Below, in pieces: positions 34,729 through 43,035 of a stretch of 64,000 nucleotides of DNA; position 1 is the stretch's first letter, and each line of letters starts with the position of its first letter. The position numbers were made by a program, and so were the translations under genes. The notes under the pieces were generated by a model that was not told the origin of the DNA, ran no database searches, and saw only the letters and a list, made by a program, of their open reading frames with translations. The DNA comes from Trichloromonas sp034002365 (GTDB lineage: Bacteria; Desulfobacterota; Desulfuromonadia; Desulfuromonadales; Trichloromonadaceae). The DNA lies in contig JAVFAR010000002.1 in the NCBI GenBank assembly GCA_034002365.1, forward strand, positions 7,088-71,087, written 5' to 3'.

Positions 34729-35526
34729 TTGTCCGAACGTGCTATCGGGGTATTCGATTCCGGGGTGGGCGGCCTGACCGTCCTCAAGGAGATGCTGCGC
34801 CTGCTCCCCGGCGAGGAACTGGTCTATCTCGGGGATACCGCCCGCGTTCCCTACGGCAGCAAGAGTCCGGCGACGGTTCTGCGCTACGCCCTGGAGGCGG
34901 CGGCCTTTCTCGTCGAGCAGCGGGTGAAGATGCTGGTGGTGGCCTGCAATACGGCCTCCTCGGTGGCCCTCGGCGAACTGGAGGAACGCTTCCGTCTGCC
35001 GGTGGTCGGGGTGATCGAGCCCGGCGCGCGCAAGGCGACGGCGGTCACCCGCGGGGGCCGGGTCGGGGTCATCGGCACCGAGGGGACGATCGCCAGCGGC
35101 GCCTATACCCGCGCCATCCATGCCCTCGATCCGACCATCGAGGTCTTTTCCGTTCCCTGCCCCCTCTTTGTCCCCCTCGCCGAGGAAGGCTGGGCCGAGC
35201 ACCCGGTGGCGCTGCTCACCGCCCGGGAGTACCTGGCGCCGCTCATGGCCAAGGGGATCGATACCCTGGTTCTCGGCTGCACCCACTACCCCCTGCTCAA
35301 AAGCATCCTGCGGCAGGTGCTGGGCGATGGGGTCGCCCTCGTCGATTCGGCCGAGGAGACCTCCCGCACCGTCGAGGCCATGCTCAACGGCCATCGTCTT
35401 CCCCGCCGGAGCGATCCGGCGGGACCGCGCTTTTTCGTCACGGATATTCCGACCCGCTTCGTCCGGGTGGGCGGCGCCTTTCTCGGCCGCGATCTGAACG
35501 GGGTAACCCAGGTCAGCCTCGATTGA
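34729..35526 (+). CDS. murI: MurI, glutamate racemase
   Basis: MurI interconverts L- and D-glutamate in the cytoplasm to supply D-Glu for peptidoglycan. The 265-residue protein shows IGVFDSGVGGLTVLKE (residues 6-21, with the Asp-Ser signature). The two catalytic cysteines are in VVACNTASS (near 70) and VLGCTHYPLL (near 184). The start is a TTG at 34729 with GGAAAGAAG upstream; no ATG is available without losing the conserved N-terminus. It is followed at 51 bases by the GerMN gene, and together with metH they look like one transcriptional unit. Confidence 0.95.
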   Translation: MSERAIGVFDSGVGGLTVLKEMLRLLPGEELVYLGDTARVPYGSKSPATVLRYALEAAAFLVEQRVKMLVVACNTASSVALGELEERFRLPVVGVIEPGARKATAVTRGGRVGVIGTEGTIASGAYTRAIHALDPTIEVFSVPCPLFVPLAEEGWAEHPVALLTAREYLAPLMAKGIDTLVLGCTHYPLLKSILRQVLGDGVALVDSAEETSRTVEAMLNGHRLPRRSDPAGPRFFVTDIPTRFVRVGGAFLGRDLNGVTQVSLD

Positions 35527-35577
35527 ACGCGGCCGGTCTTTTTTGGATCATTCGCCTGGCCGCCTGAGGAGGTTTGC

Positions 35578-36177
35578 ATGGTAACACCACAAAAAAAACC
35601 GCTGAACAAGCTGCTGCCGGTGCTGGTGATCGCCCTGCTCGGCGTGGCCGGGGTGCTGATCGGACGCTTTCTGTTCGCGCCGTCGGTGCCGCCCGTCCCG
35701 CCCCCCCCGCCGCCGCCCGTCATGCGCGAGGTGCAGCTCTATTTCGCTACCGTCGCCGGGGACGGCCTGTCGGCGGAAACAGGCCGGATCGAGGATTGTC
35801 AGGCGCTCGAAGACTGTCTGCGCCGCACCCTGGAAGCCCTGGTCGCGGGGCCTGCGGGGCCGCTGGTGCCGGTGCTGCCGCCGCGCACGCGGGTGCAGAC
35901 GGTGACCATCGACGGCACGACGGCCTGGGTCAGCTTCAGCCGCGAGCTGGTTTCCGGCCACCCCGGCGGGAGCATGAGCGAACTGCTCACCGTGCAGGCC
36001 CTGGCCAATACCCTGGCCGCCAATTTTCCCCACATCCGCCAGATCCGGATTCTCATCGAAGGGGAGCCGGTGCCGACCCTCAAAGGGCACGTCGATCTGC
36101 GCGGCCCGATTGCCGCCGAGTTTTCTCCCGCCCGGTTCCGGCTTGAAGCCGGCGCCGCTCAACCCAACGAGGAATGA
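35578..36177 (+). CDS. GerMN-domain membrane-anchored protein
   Basis: A 199-residue protein. Residues 12-32 form a single hydrophobic anchor (LLPVLVIALLGVAGVLIGRF), followed by a proline-only linker (PPVPPPPPPP) and a GerMN domain (about residues 50-170). The domain contains VQLYFATVAGDGL and FSRELVSGHPGGSMSELLTV. GerMN domains were first seen in spore germination GerM but are widespread in non-spore-formers, often near murI, where they are thought to act at the cell wall. The ATG follows GAGG. Its stop lies two bases before the metH ATG, so it is coupled to metH without an obvious functional link. Confidence 0.85.
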   Translation: MVTPQKKPLNKLLPVLVIALLGVAGVLIGRFLFAPSVPPVPPPPPPPVMREVQLYFATVAGDGLSAETGRIEDCQALEDCLRRTLEALVAGPAGPLVPVLPPRTRVQTVTIDGTTAWVSFSRELVSGHPGGSMSELLTVQALANTLAANFPHIRQIRILIEGEPVPTLKGHVDLRGPIAAEFSPARFRLEAGAAQPNEE

Positions 36178-36178
36178 C

Positions 36179-38578
36179 ATGGCCGATTTTCTTCACGCCA
36201 TCAAGGAACGGGTGCTGGTGCTCGACGGCGCCATGGGTACCATGCTGCAAGAGCGCGGACTCAAGGCCGGAGCGTCCCCCGAGGCGATGAACCTGGAGGC
36301 GCCCGAGGTCGTCGAAGGGGTGCATCGCGCCTATGCCGAGGCCGGGGCGGATATCCTGGTGAGCAACACCTTCGGCGGCAGCCGGGTCAAGCTGGCCCAT
36401 TACGGGCTGGAAGGGCGGGTCGCCGAGATCAACCGGGCCGGGGTCGAGATCGTCCGCCGGGCCGCCGGCCCCGGGCATTTCGTCGCCGCCTCCATCGGTC
36501 CGACCGGGCGCTTTCTGCAGCCGGTGGGGGATGCCGGTTTCGATGAGATGGTGGAAATCTTCGGCGAGCAGGTGCGGGCCTTCGTCGAAGGCGGCGCCGA
36601 TCTCATCACCCTGGAGACCTTTCTCGATATCCGCGAACTGCGGGCGGCGGTGATCGCCTGCCGCGAATTCTCGAAACTGCCCATCATCGCCCAGATGACC
36701 TTCGACGACGCCGGGCGCACCGTCCTCGGCACCCCGCCGGAAGCCGCCGCCGTCACCCTGGATGCCCTCGGCGCCGACGTCATCGGCTCCAACTGCGGCC
36801 TGGGTATCGATGGCATCTACGCCATTCTCGAAAAGATGCGCGCGGTGTCCAGCCGCCCGCTCATCGCCCAGGCCAACGCCGGGCTGCCGCGACTGGCCGA
36901 CGGCCAGACCGTCTTTCCCGGCACCCCCGAGGAGATGACCGCCTACCACGACCGCCTCATCGCCCTCGGCGCCCGGGTCATCGGCGGCTGCTGCGGCACC
37001 ACGCCGGACCATATCCGCGCCATGCGCGACGCCCTCCACGGCCGGTCCCAGAGTTGGACGCCGCCCAAGCGCCGCGGCTTCCTCTCCAGCCGTTCGGCGG
37101 TGGTGGAGATCGGCGGCGGCGCCCCCTGCGCCATCATCGGCGAACGCATCAATCCCACCGGCAAAAAGGCCTACAGCGCCGAGCTGCGGGAAGGGAAGAC
37201 CGCCTACATCCGCCGCGAGGCCCAGGAGCAGACCCGGCTCGGAGCGGTGTTGCTCGACGTCAACTGCGGCACCCCCGGGGTCGACGAACCGGCGGCCCTG
37301 GAACGGGCGGTCTACGCCATCAGCGGCGTCAGCGGCGCGCCGCTGGTCCTCGATTCCTCCGATCCGGCGGCCCTGGAGCGGGCGCTCAAGGCGGTGGACG
37401 GCAAGGTGCTGATCAACTCCGTCTCCGGCGAGGAGAAGAGCCGCCGCGCCATTTTGCCCCTGGCCCGCAAGTACGGCGCGGCGGTGATCGGCCTGGCCCT
37501 GGACGAGTCCGGCATCCCCGAAACCGCCGAAGGGCGGACGCGCGTCGCCGGCAAGATCCTGGAGGCGGCGCTGGCGGCGGGACTGCCGAAAGAAGATGTG
37601 GTCATCGACTGCCTGACCCTGACCGTCTCCGCCGAGCAGAAGCGGGCCATGGAGACGATCCGCGCCCTGCGCGCCGTGCGCGACGAACTGGGACTGGCCA
37701 CGGTCCTCGGCGTCAGCAACATCTCCTTCGGCTTGCCCAACCGGCCGGTCCTCTCGGCGACCTTCTTCGCCATGGCGCTGGAGGCCGGACTCGCCGCCGC
37801 CATCGTCAATCCCAAGGAAGAACGGATGATGGACGCCTTCCGCGCGGCCATGGTCCTGCTCGGCAAGGACGAGCGGGCCGGGGAGTTCATCGCCGTCTAC
37901 GGCGGCGCCCCGGCGCTGCCGACGGTGCCCAGGGGGGAGGGGCCGGAGCCGGCGATCCGCGAGCTGCTCGGGTTAGCCGTCATCGAAGGGGACAAAGACG
38001 GCATCGTCGCGCTGGTGGAACGGGCCCTGGGCGAGGGGCTTTCGCCCTTGCAGATCAGCAACGAAGGTTTGCTGCCGGGATTGGAGGAGATCGGGCGGCG
38101 CTTCGGCCGCAACCAGATCTTCCTTCCTCAGGTGATGCTCTCCGCCGAGACCATGCAGGCCGCTTTCGCCCGCCTCAAACGGGAGCTGCGCGGGGACGCC
38201 GCCCAAAGCCTCGGCAGGATACTGATGGCGACGGTCGAGGGGGATATCCACGACATCGGCAAGAACATCGTCTGCACCCTGCTGGAAAATCACGGCTTCG
38301 AGGTCATCGACCTGGGCAAGAATGTTCCCGCCGCGCGCATTCTCGACGCCGCGCAAAAGCACCGGGTCGACGCCGTCGGCCTTTCGGCGCTGATGACCAC
38401 CACCCTCCAGCAGATGGAGGTGGTGCTGGGGCAGTTGCGCGCGGCCGGCATCAAGGTCTTCACCATGGTCGGCGGCGCCGTCGTCACCCAGGATTACGCC
38501 GACGCCATCGGCGCCGATCTCTATGCCGCCGACGCCCTCGAAGCGGTCGCCAAGGTCAAGGCGCTGCTGGCACGTTGA
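36179..38578 (+). CDS. metH: MetH, cobalamin-dependent methionine synthase, short form
   Basis: Transfers a methyl group from methyltetrahydrofolate to homocysteine through methylcobalamin. The 799-residue protein has a homocysteine-binding barrel (1-300; zinc cysteines in NCGLG and GGCCGTTP). A pterin-binding barrel follows (about 315-570; GERINPTGKKAY), then the cobalamin cap and binding modules (about 590-799) with EGDIHDIGKNIV. Its DxHxxG His is the lower cobalt ligand. The C-terminal SAM reactivation domain of E. coli MetH is absent, as in many anaerobes, so a separate reactivation partner is expected. The ATG at 36179 follows GAGGA. It uses the B12 made by the cobalamin genes earlier in the window. 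Confidence 0.95.
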   Translation: MADFLHAIKERVLVLDGAMGTMLQERGLKAGASPEAMNLEAPEVVEGVHRAYAEAGADILVSNTFGGSRVKLAHYGLEGRVAEINRAGVEIVRRAAGPGHFVAASIGPTGRFLQPVGDAGFDEMVEIFGEQVRAFVEGGADLITLETFLDIRELRAAVIACREFSKLPIIAQMTFDDAGRTVLGTPPEAAAVTLDALGADVIGSNCGLGIDGIYAILEKMRAVSSRPLIAQANAGLPRLADGQTVFPGTPEEMTAYHDRLIALGARVIGGCCGTTPDHIRAMRDALHGRSQSWTPPKRRGFLSSRSAVVEIGGGAPCAIIGERINPTGKKAYSAELREGKTAYIRREAQEQTRLGAVLLDVNCGTPGVDEPAALERAVYAISGVSGAPLVLDSSDPAALERALKAVDGKVLINSVSGEEKSRRAILPLARKYGAAVIGLALDESGIPETAEGRTRVAGKILEAALAAGLPKEDVVIDCLTLTVSAEQKRAMETIRALRAVRDELGLATVLGVSNISFGLPNRPVLSATFFAMALEAGLAAAIVNPKEERMMDAFRAAMVLLGKDERAGEFIAVYGGAPALPTVPRGEGPEPAIRELLGLAVIEGDKDGIVALVERALGEGLSPLQISNEGLLPGLEEIGRRFGRNQIFLPQVMLSAETMQAAFARLKRELRGDAAQSLGRILMATVEGDIHDIGKNIVCTLLENHGFEVIDLGKNVPAARILDAAQKHRVDAVGLSALMTTTLQQMEVVLGQLRAAGIKVFTMVGGAVVTQDYADAIGADLYAADALEAVAKVKALLAR

Positions 38579-38667
38579 GGCCTGGGGGCCGGACCGGGGC
38601 GGGCCTTGCGCCATTTCGCGTAATGTGTTAACAATGAACCGTTATTTCACTGGGTCGCGAGGCGCGC

Positions 38668-39210
38668 ATGGTTTTCGGTTTCAATCATAATTTCCGTTAC
38701 AAGGGGGGCGTTTACCACGTCCAGACCGAGGACGGCGGGGAAAAAAATCCCCAGGTCGTCACCCTTCTTTACCACGGCGGCACCATTCTCGCGTCGGCCA
38801 AGACCTCCTACGCCGATCGGCTCGGTGCCGATCAGCTGGAAAAACAGGTCGAAGAGCTGATGAAGCAGCAGCACCGGGATATGCTGCGGCGGCTCAAGGA
38901 GGGGGAATTCGACGGCCGCATCGAGAATCTCAAGTTCGCCGCCGCCACCGAACTCCCCGGCGTCTCCGCCCCCGGCATTGCCGCCGGTCCGGTTCCTCCC
39001 ACGCCTTCCCCGGCTGCCCTTAATCCGTCGCCGGTTTTATCCCCCCCGTCGCCGGCCCCCGTTCCCCCACCGGCTCCTGCCCAGCCCGACCCGGTTCCGG
39101 CACCCGCCCCGGCCGCTTCCAAGGCGGTCAAGCCGCCGGCGCCCAAACCGGCCGCCGAACCCAGCCTCGACGACATCATTCTCTCCTATCTCATGGGCGA
39201 GGATCCTTGA
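38668..39210 (+). CDS. Hypothetical protein with proline-rich linker
   Basis: A 180-residue protein I do not recognise. Residues 1-95 are a compact, charged domain (FNHNFRYKGGVYHVQTED, then GGTILASAKTSYADRL and a helical KQVEELMKQQHRDMLRRLKEGEF). Residues 96-160 are a proline/alanine-rich linker (PVPPTPSPAALNPSP). A short conserved-looking C-terminus PSLDDIILSYLMGEDP ends it. The VYHVQTED start recalls small proteins found near pilus or regulatory genes in the Desulfuromonadia, but I cannot name a function. The next gene begins three bases after its stop, so the two are co-translated. Confidence 0.6.
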   Translation: MVFGFNHNFRYKGGVYHVQTEDGGEKNPQVVTLLYHGGTILASAKTSYADRLGADQLEKQVEELMKQQHRDMLRRLKEGEFDGRIENLKFAAATELPGVSAPGIAAGPVPPTPSPAALNPSPVLSPPSPAPVPPPAPAQPDPVPAPAPAASKAVKPPAPKPAAEPSLDDIILSYLMGEDP

Positions 39211-39213
39211 GCG

Positions 39214-39762
39214 ATGACCAGATTCGCCCCGCGATGGGGTTTCGCCGGAAATCAGCGGGGGGTGACCCTGCTGACGGTGCTGGTCATGGTGGTGGTCATC
39301 GGCCTCACCCTCGGCATGGCCGGAACGAGCTGGCGCGCCCTCATGCAGCGGGAGCGGGAGGAAGAACTCTTCTGGCGCGGCGATCAGTACCGGCGCGCCA
39401 TTGAAAGCTACCGGCAGGTCAATCACGGCGGCCTGCAGCGTTACCCCGAGCGTCTCGAAGATCTGCTGCGCGACCCGCGTTCCCTGCAGGTCAAGCGCCA
39501 TCTGCGGCGGCTTTATCCCGATCCCATGACCGGCGGCGACTGGGTGCTGGTGAAGGATCCCGCCGGGGGGGTCAAGGGCGTGCGCAGTTCAAGCAACGAC
39601 GAGCCCTTTAAAAAGGATAATTTCCCCGAGGAATACGACACCTTCGTCGATCGCGGCAAATACAGTGAATGGGAGTTTGCCTACACGCCCGAAAAAACTC
39701 GCGCCGGAAGTACCGCGGGCGCGGGCGTTCCGACCGCCGCCGGGAATCTCCCGGCCAACTGA
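39214..39762 (+). CDS. Pseudopilin-like protein (type II secretion/type IV pilin family)
   Basis: A 182-residue protein with a class III prepilin-like N-terminus: a short basic leader ending in NQRG, then VTLLTVLVMVVVIGLTLGM as a hydrophobic helix. The usual Glu at mature position 5 is Thr here. The rest (REREEELFWRGDQYRRAIESY, and LRDPRSLQVKRHLRRLYPDPM) is typical of pseudopilins annotated next to type II secretion genes. Export by a prepilin peptidase is inferred. It is located between a proline-rich protein and a heme-type sensor kinase, and may belong to a transcript with them. The function of the assembled filament is unknown. Confidence 0.7.
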   Translation: MTRFAPRWGFAGNQRGVTLLTVLVMVVVIGLTLGMAGTSWRALMQREREEELFWRGDQYRRAIESYRQVNHGGLQRYPERLEDLLRDPRSLQVKRHLRRLYPDPMTGGDWVLVKDPAGGVKGVRSSSNDEPFKKDNFPEEYDTFVDRGKYSEWEFAYTPEKTRAGSTAGAGVPTAAGNLPAN

Positions 39763-39781
39763 TTGAAAGTCTGGGTGCGCA

Positions 39782-41269
39782 TTGTTTTTCAAGAGCCTCG
39801 TCACGCGCGTCATCATTCTGCATATTCTGCTGCTGGTCGTCGGCATCAGCATCCTGACCCTGTTCCATCTGCGCCGGGAGCATCGGCACCTGGTCGGCTC
39901 GACCCGGCAGAACGCCACTCTGCTTTTGGCCACCATCGAAAAGGCGATCTTCAACGCCATGTGCACCGGGCAGAACGACGAGGTGCAGGTCATTCTCCAG
40001 TCCATCGGCGAAAACCCCCAGATCACCGCCCTGCGCATCTTCTCCCCCGACGGCACCATTCTCAAGTCGGCGCACCCCGAGGAAATCGGGCGGCAGGTGG
40101 GGTTCAACGAACTCGCGCTCTTCCGGAACCGGCGCGACCACGCGATCTTCCGCTACGGCGACAAAGAGCTGCTGGGGGTGCTCAGGCCGATCATGGCCGA
40201 TCGGCGCTGCTACAGCTGCCACGGCAGCGGGCACCAGGTCCTTGGACTGCTCAACCTGAACTTTTCCCTCGCCGACACCCGCCAGAAACTGCGGGAATCG
40301 ACCCAGTTTTTCCTCTTTTCCACCCTTGTCATCCTGGCCCTGCTCTCGGCCGGGGCCGCCTTTTTGCTGCTGCGTTTCGTGCGCCGGCCGATTCATTCCC
40401 TGGCCGAACAGATGGCCAAGGTCGAACAGGGGGATCTGAGCGGCCGGGTCACCCCGCTGGCTTCCGATGAAATGGGCAGCCTGGCCGGCAGTTTCAACTC
40501 GATGGTCGATAACCTGGAGAAGGCGCGCAAAACCCTGGAACAGTACCACTATCAGCAGATGGTGCGGGCCGACCGTCTGGCTTCCGTGGGGGAGATGGCT
40601 TCCGGCGTGGCGCACGAAATCAGGAATCCCCTGGCCGGTATCGGCAGCGCCATCGCCGTGCTCGCTGATGATTTTCCCGAGGACGACCCCCGGCGGCGGA
40701 TTGTCGCCGAGGTCCTCGAACAGCTCAACCGTCTCAACAAGACCGCCAGTGATCTCCTCTACTTCGGCAAGCCCGGCGACCCTGATCCCGCCTTTGTCGA
40801 TCTCAACGAACTGGTCAACAAGACTCTCTTTTTTATCGCCCAGCATCCGGAATCGCGCAACGTTCACCGCATCAAGATTCTCGACCGTGAACTGACGCCC
40901 GTCTGGGCCGACGAAAAGCAGTTGCAGCAAGTGCTCTTCAATGTGATGATCAATGCCCTGCAAGCCATGACGGCGGGGGGCACCCTGACCGTCGAGACCG
41001 CCCGCGCCGACCACGACGGCCGGACAATGGCCCGGATCAGCGTCAGCGACACCGGGCCGGGTATCGCCGAAAAGGAGCTGGAGAAGATTTTCTCTCCCTT
41101 CTACACCACCAAGACCCAGGGAACCGGCTTGGGTTTGGCCATCTGCCGCCGTCTCATGGAGCAGCAAGGCGGGGGCATCCGGGTCGAAAGCCGTCTCGGC
41201 CAAGGTTCCGTCTTTACCATCGAAATCCCCGTTCCCGCTGGGGAAACCGCCAACCGCCAAAGAGGATAA
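39782..41269 (+). CDS. Sensor histidine kinase with a c-type heme motif in its periplasmic domain
   Basis: A 495-residue membrane kinase. Two hydrophobic segments (about 8-28 and 178-202) flank a periplasmic domain of 150 residues. That domain contains RRCYSCHGSGH (near 141-151), a CXXCH site, so it likely binds a c-type heme and senses redox, oxygen or NO. HAMP (200-255), HisKA (ASGVAHEIRNPL, His near 278) and HATPase (SDTGPGIAE, GTGLGLAICRRL) follow. The start is TTG at 39782, forced by an in-frame stop just upstream; MFFKSLVTRV is a normal kinase N-terminus. The response regulator begins two bases after its stop. The heme role is inferred from the motif. Confidence 0.85.
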   Translation: MFFKSLVTRVIILHILLLVVGISILTLFHLRREHRHLVGSTRQNATLLLATIEKAIFNAMCTGQNDEVQVILQSIGENPQITALRIFSPDGTILKSAHPEEIGRQVGFNELALFRNRRDHAIFRYGDKELLGVLRPIMADRRCYSCHGSGHQVLGLLNLNFSLADTRQKLRESTQFFLFSTLVILALLSAGAAFLLLRFVRRPIHSLAEQMAKVEQGDLSGRVTPLASDEMGSLAGSFNSMVDNLEKARKTLEQYHYQQMVRADRLASVGEMASGVAHEIRNPLAGIGSAIAVLADDFPEDDPRRRIVAEVLEQLNRLNKTASDLLYFGKPGDPDPAFVDLNELVNKTLFFIAQHPESRNVHRIKILDRELTPVWADEKQLQQVLFNVMINALQAMTAGGTLTVETARADHDGRTMARISVSDTGPGIAEKELEKIFSPFYTTKTQGTGLGLAICRRLMEQQGGGIRVESRLGQGSVFTIEIPVPAGETANRQRG

Positions 41270-41271
41270 CC

Positions 41272-42642
41272 GTGCGCCAACAGAAGATACTGGTCGTCGA
41301 CGATGAACATCTGATTCGCTGGTCCCTGGAACAGAACCTCAAAAAACAGGGGTACGAGGTCGTCACCGCCGCCACTGGCGAGGACGCCCTCAAGCTGATC
41401 AAGGACGATGTTCCCGATCTGATGCTGCTCGACATCCAGCTTCCCGGCATCGACGGCCTGGCCGTGCTGGAGCGGGTCAAGGAGATGGAGGAGGAGATCA
41501 TCGTCATCATGGTCACCGCTCTGGGGGTGCTCGAAACCGCGGTCAAGGCCATGCGCATGGGGGCCTACGACTATATCAACAAGCCTTTCAATCTCGACGA
41601 GCTGGCCATCGTCATCAAGAAGGCCCTGGAAAACAGCGAGCTCAGGCGCGAGGTGGCGCACCTGCGCTCCGAGCAGTCGCGCAAGTACGGTTCAGGCAGT
41701 ATCATCGGCCGCAGCCGGCACATGCAGAACGTCCTCACCATGGTCGAGAAGGTCGCCAGGAGCGACGCCGGCACCATTCTCATCCAGGGGGAGAGCGGCA
41801 CCGGCAAGGAGCTGATCGCCAAGGCCATCCACTACCAGAGCGGCCGCGCCGAGCGCCCCTTCATGGCCATCAACTGCGCGGCGGTGCCGGAAACCCTGCT
41901 CGAAAGCGAGCTGATGGGCCATGAGCGGGGGGCCTTCACCGATGCCAAGGTGCAGAAGAAGGGCCTTTTGGAGATGGCCGACGGCGGCACCCTCTTTCTC
42001 GACGAGATCGGCGACATGGCTCCCGGCATGCAGGCCAAGCTGCTGCGGGTGCTGGAGGACCGTTCCTTCCGCCGGGTCGGCGGCACCAAGGATCTTCAGG
42101 TCGACGTGCGCATCATCTCGGCCACCAACAAGGATCTGCTCCAGGCCATCGAAGAGAAGGTCTTCCGCGCCGATCTTTACTACCGCATCCAGGTCATTCC
42201 CATCCACCTGCCGGCCCTGCGCGAACGCCGGGACGACATCATGCCCCTGGTCGAGCATTTCATCGCCCACTTCAACCGGGAATTCGGCAAATCGGTCAAG
42301 GGCGTTTCGAAAATGGCGGAAAAGTTCCTCACCGAGTACGCCTGGCCTGGCAACATCCGTGAATTGCGCAACATCATCGAACGGGCCATCATCCTCGAAA
42401 ACGAAGAAACCCTGCTGCTCGAACACCTGCCCCAGGAGCTGGTCGCCAAGACCGGCGGATCCTCCGTCGGCCCCTTCACCGTCCATCTGCCCGAGGAAGG
42501 GATCGATATCGAGGATGTGGAGCGGGAGCTGATCCGCCAGGCCCTGGAAACCTCCGAGGGCAACCAGTCGAAAGCGGCCAAGAAGCTCAATCTCGGTATC
42601 GACGCCTTCCGTTACCGGATGAAGAAGTTCGGCTTTCTCTGA
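41272..42642 (+). CDS. NtrC-family sigma-54-dependent response regulator
   Basis: A 456-residue activator with a receiver (phosphoacceptor D54 in LLDIQLPG) and an AAA+ domain. Walker A is GESGTGKELIAKAI near 174, Walker B GGTLFLDEIGDM. The C-terminal Fis-type HTH reads QSKAAKKLNLGIDAFRYRMK. The loop that contacts sigma-54 reads GAFTDA instead of GAFTGA; the FT core is kept, but the Gly-to-Asp change at that position is unusual. Start is GTG two bases after the kinase, so the pair is one two-component system. A consensus -24/-12 promoter at 42945, immediately downstream, is the natural target. Confidence 0.9.
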   Translation: MRQQKILVVDDEHLIRWSLEQNLKKQGYEVVTAATGEDALKLIKDDVPDLMLLDIQLPGIDGLAVLERVKEMEEEIIVIMVTALGVLETAVKAMRMGAYDYINKPFNLDELAIVIKKALENSELRREVAHLRSEQSRKYGSGSIIGRSRHMQNVLTMVEKVARSDAGTILIQGESGTGKELIAKAIHYQSGRAERPFMAINCAAVPETLLESELMGHERGAFTDAKVQKKGLLEMADGGTLFLDEIGDMAPGMQAKLLRVLEDRSFRRVGGTKDLQVDVRIISATNKDLLQAIEEKVFRADLYYRIQVIPIHLPALRERRDDIMPLVEHFIAHFNREFGKSVKGVSKMAEKFLTEYAWPGNIRELRNIIERAIILENEETLLLEHLPQELVAKTGGSSVGPFTVHLPEEGIDIEDVERELIRQALETSEGNQSKAAKKLNLGIDAFRYRMKKFGFL

Positions 42643-42720
42643 ACGGGAGAGCGAGAAAACCGTCCATCATTCGGGCCTGTCGGCCATTTGACGGCAGGCT
42701 GGTCTTTTCCCGTTTTTTTT
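42642..42720 (+). terminator. Terminator downstream of the response regulator
   Basis: AACGGGA (42642-42648) pairs with TCCCGTT (42708-42714), with further pairing inside (GAAAACC/GGTCTTTTC, GCCTG/CAGGC), then eight T. The remaining 220 bases up to the sigma-54 promoter show no gene. Confidence 0.7.
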
Positions 42721-42944
42721 GACAGGGCGTGGTGCGCGGTCATTCGCCACCGAGCCCGAAATTTTTTCGCCCAGGACCGCTTTCGCTCTTCCCGTTCCGA
42801 ATTTCATTTGATTTTTTCAATGAAAATAGAGGGTTCCCTCCCCGCGTATCCCGTATTTATCGGGGTGTCGTCTCAGCTGCGTTCTCATCGCCGCCCCTTT
42901 GCCGCCTTGGCTCCTGGCCCCCGTCCCTTTCCGACCAAACTACT

Positions 42945-42960
42945 TGGTATCACCGTTGCA
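42945..42960 (+). promoter_or_regulatory. Sigma-54 (-24/-12) promoter
   Basis: TGGTATCACCGTTGCA matches TGGCAC-N5-TTGCA: GG and GC are separated by exactly 10 bases, the spacing required for sigma-54. It lies about 76 bases before the ATG of the NHL/VCBS protein and directly after an NtrC-type activator gene. Confidence 0.75.
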
Positions 42961-43035
42961 TGAATGATTTCAGCGGACCTGTCACCGCCGCCTGCGACGT
43001 GAAAAAAACGTCCAGGGATTAGGGGAGGCACAGCT

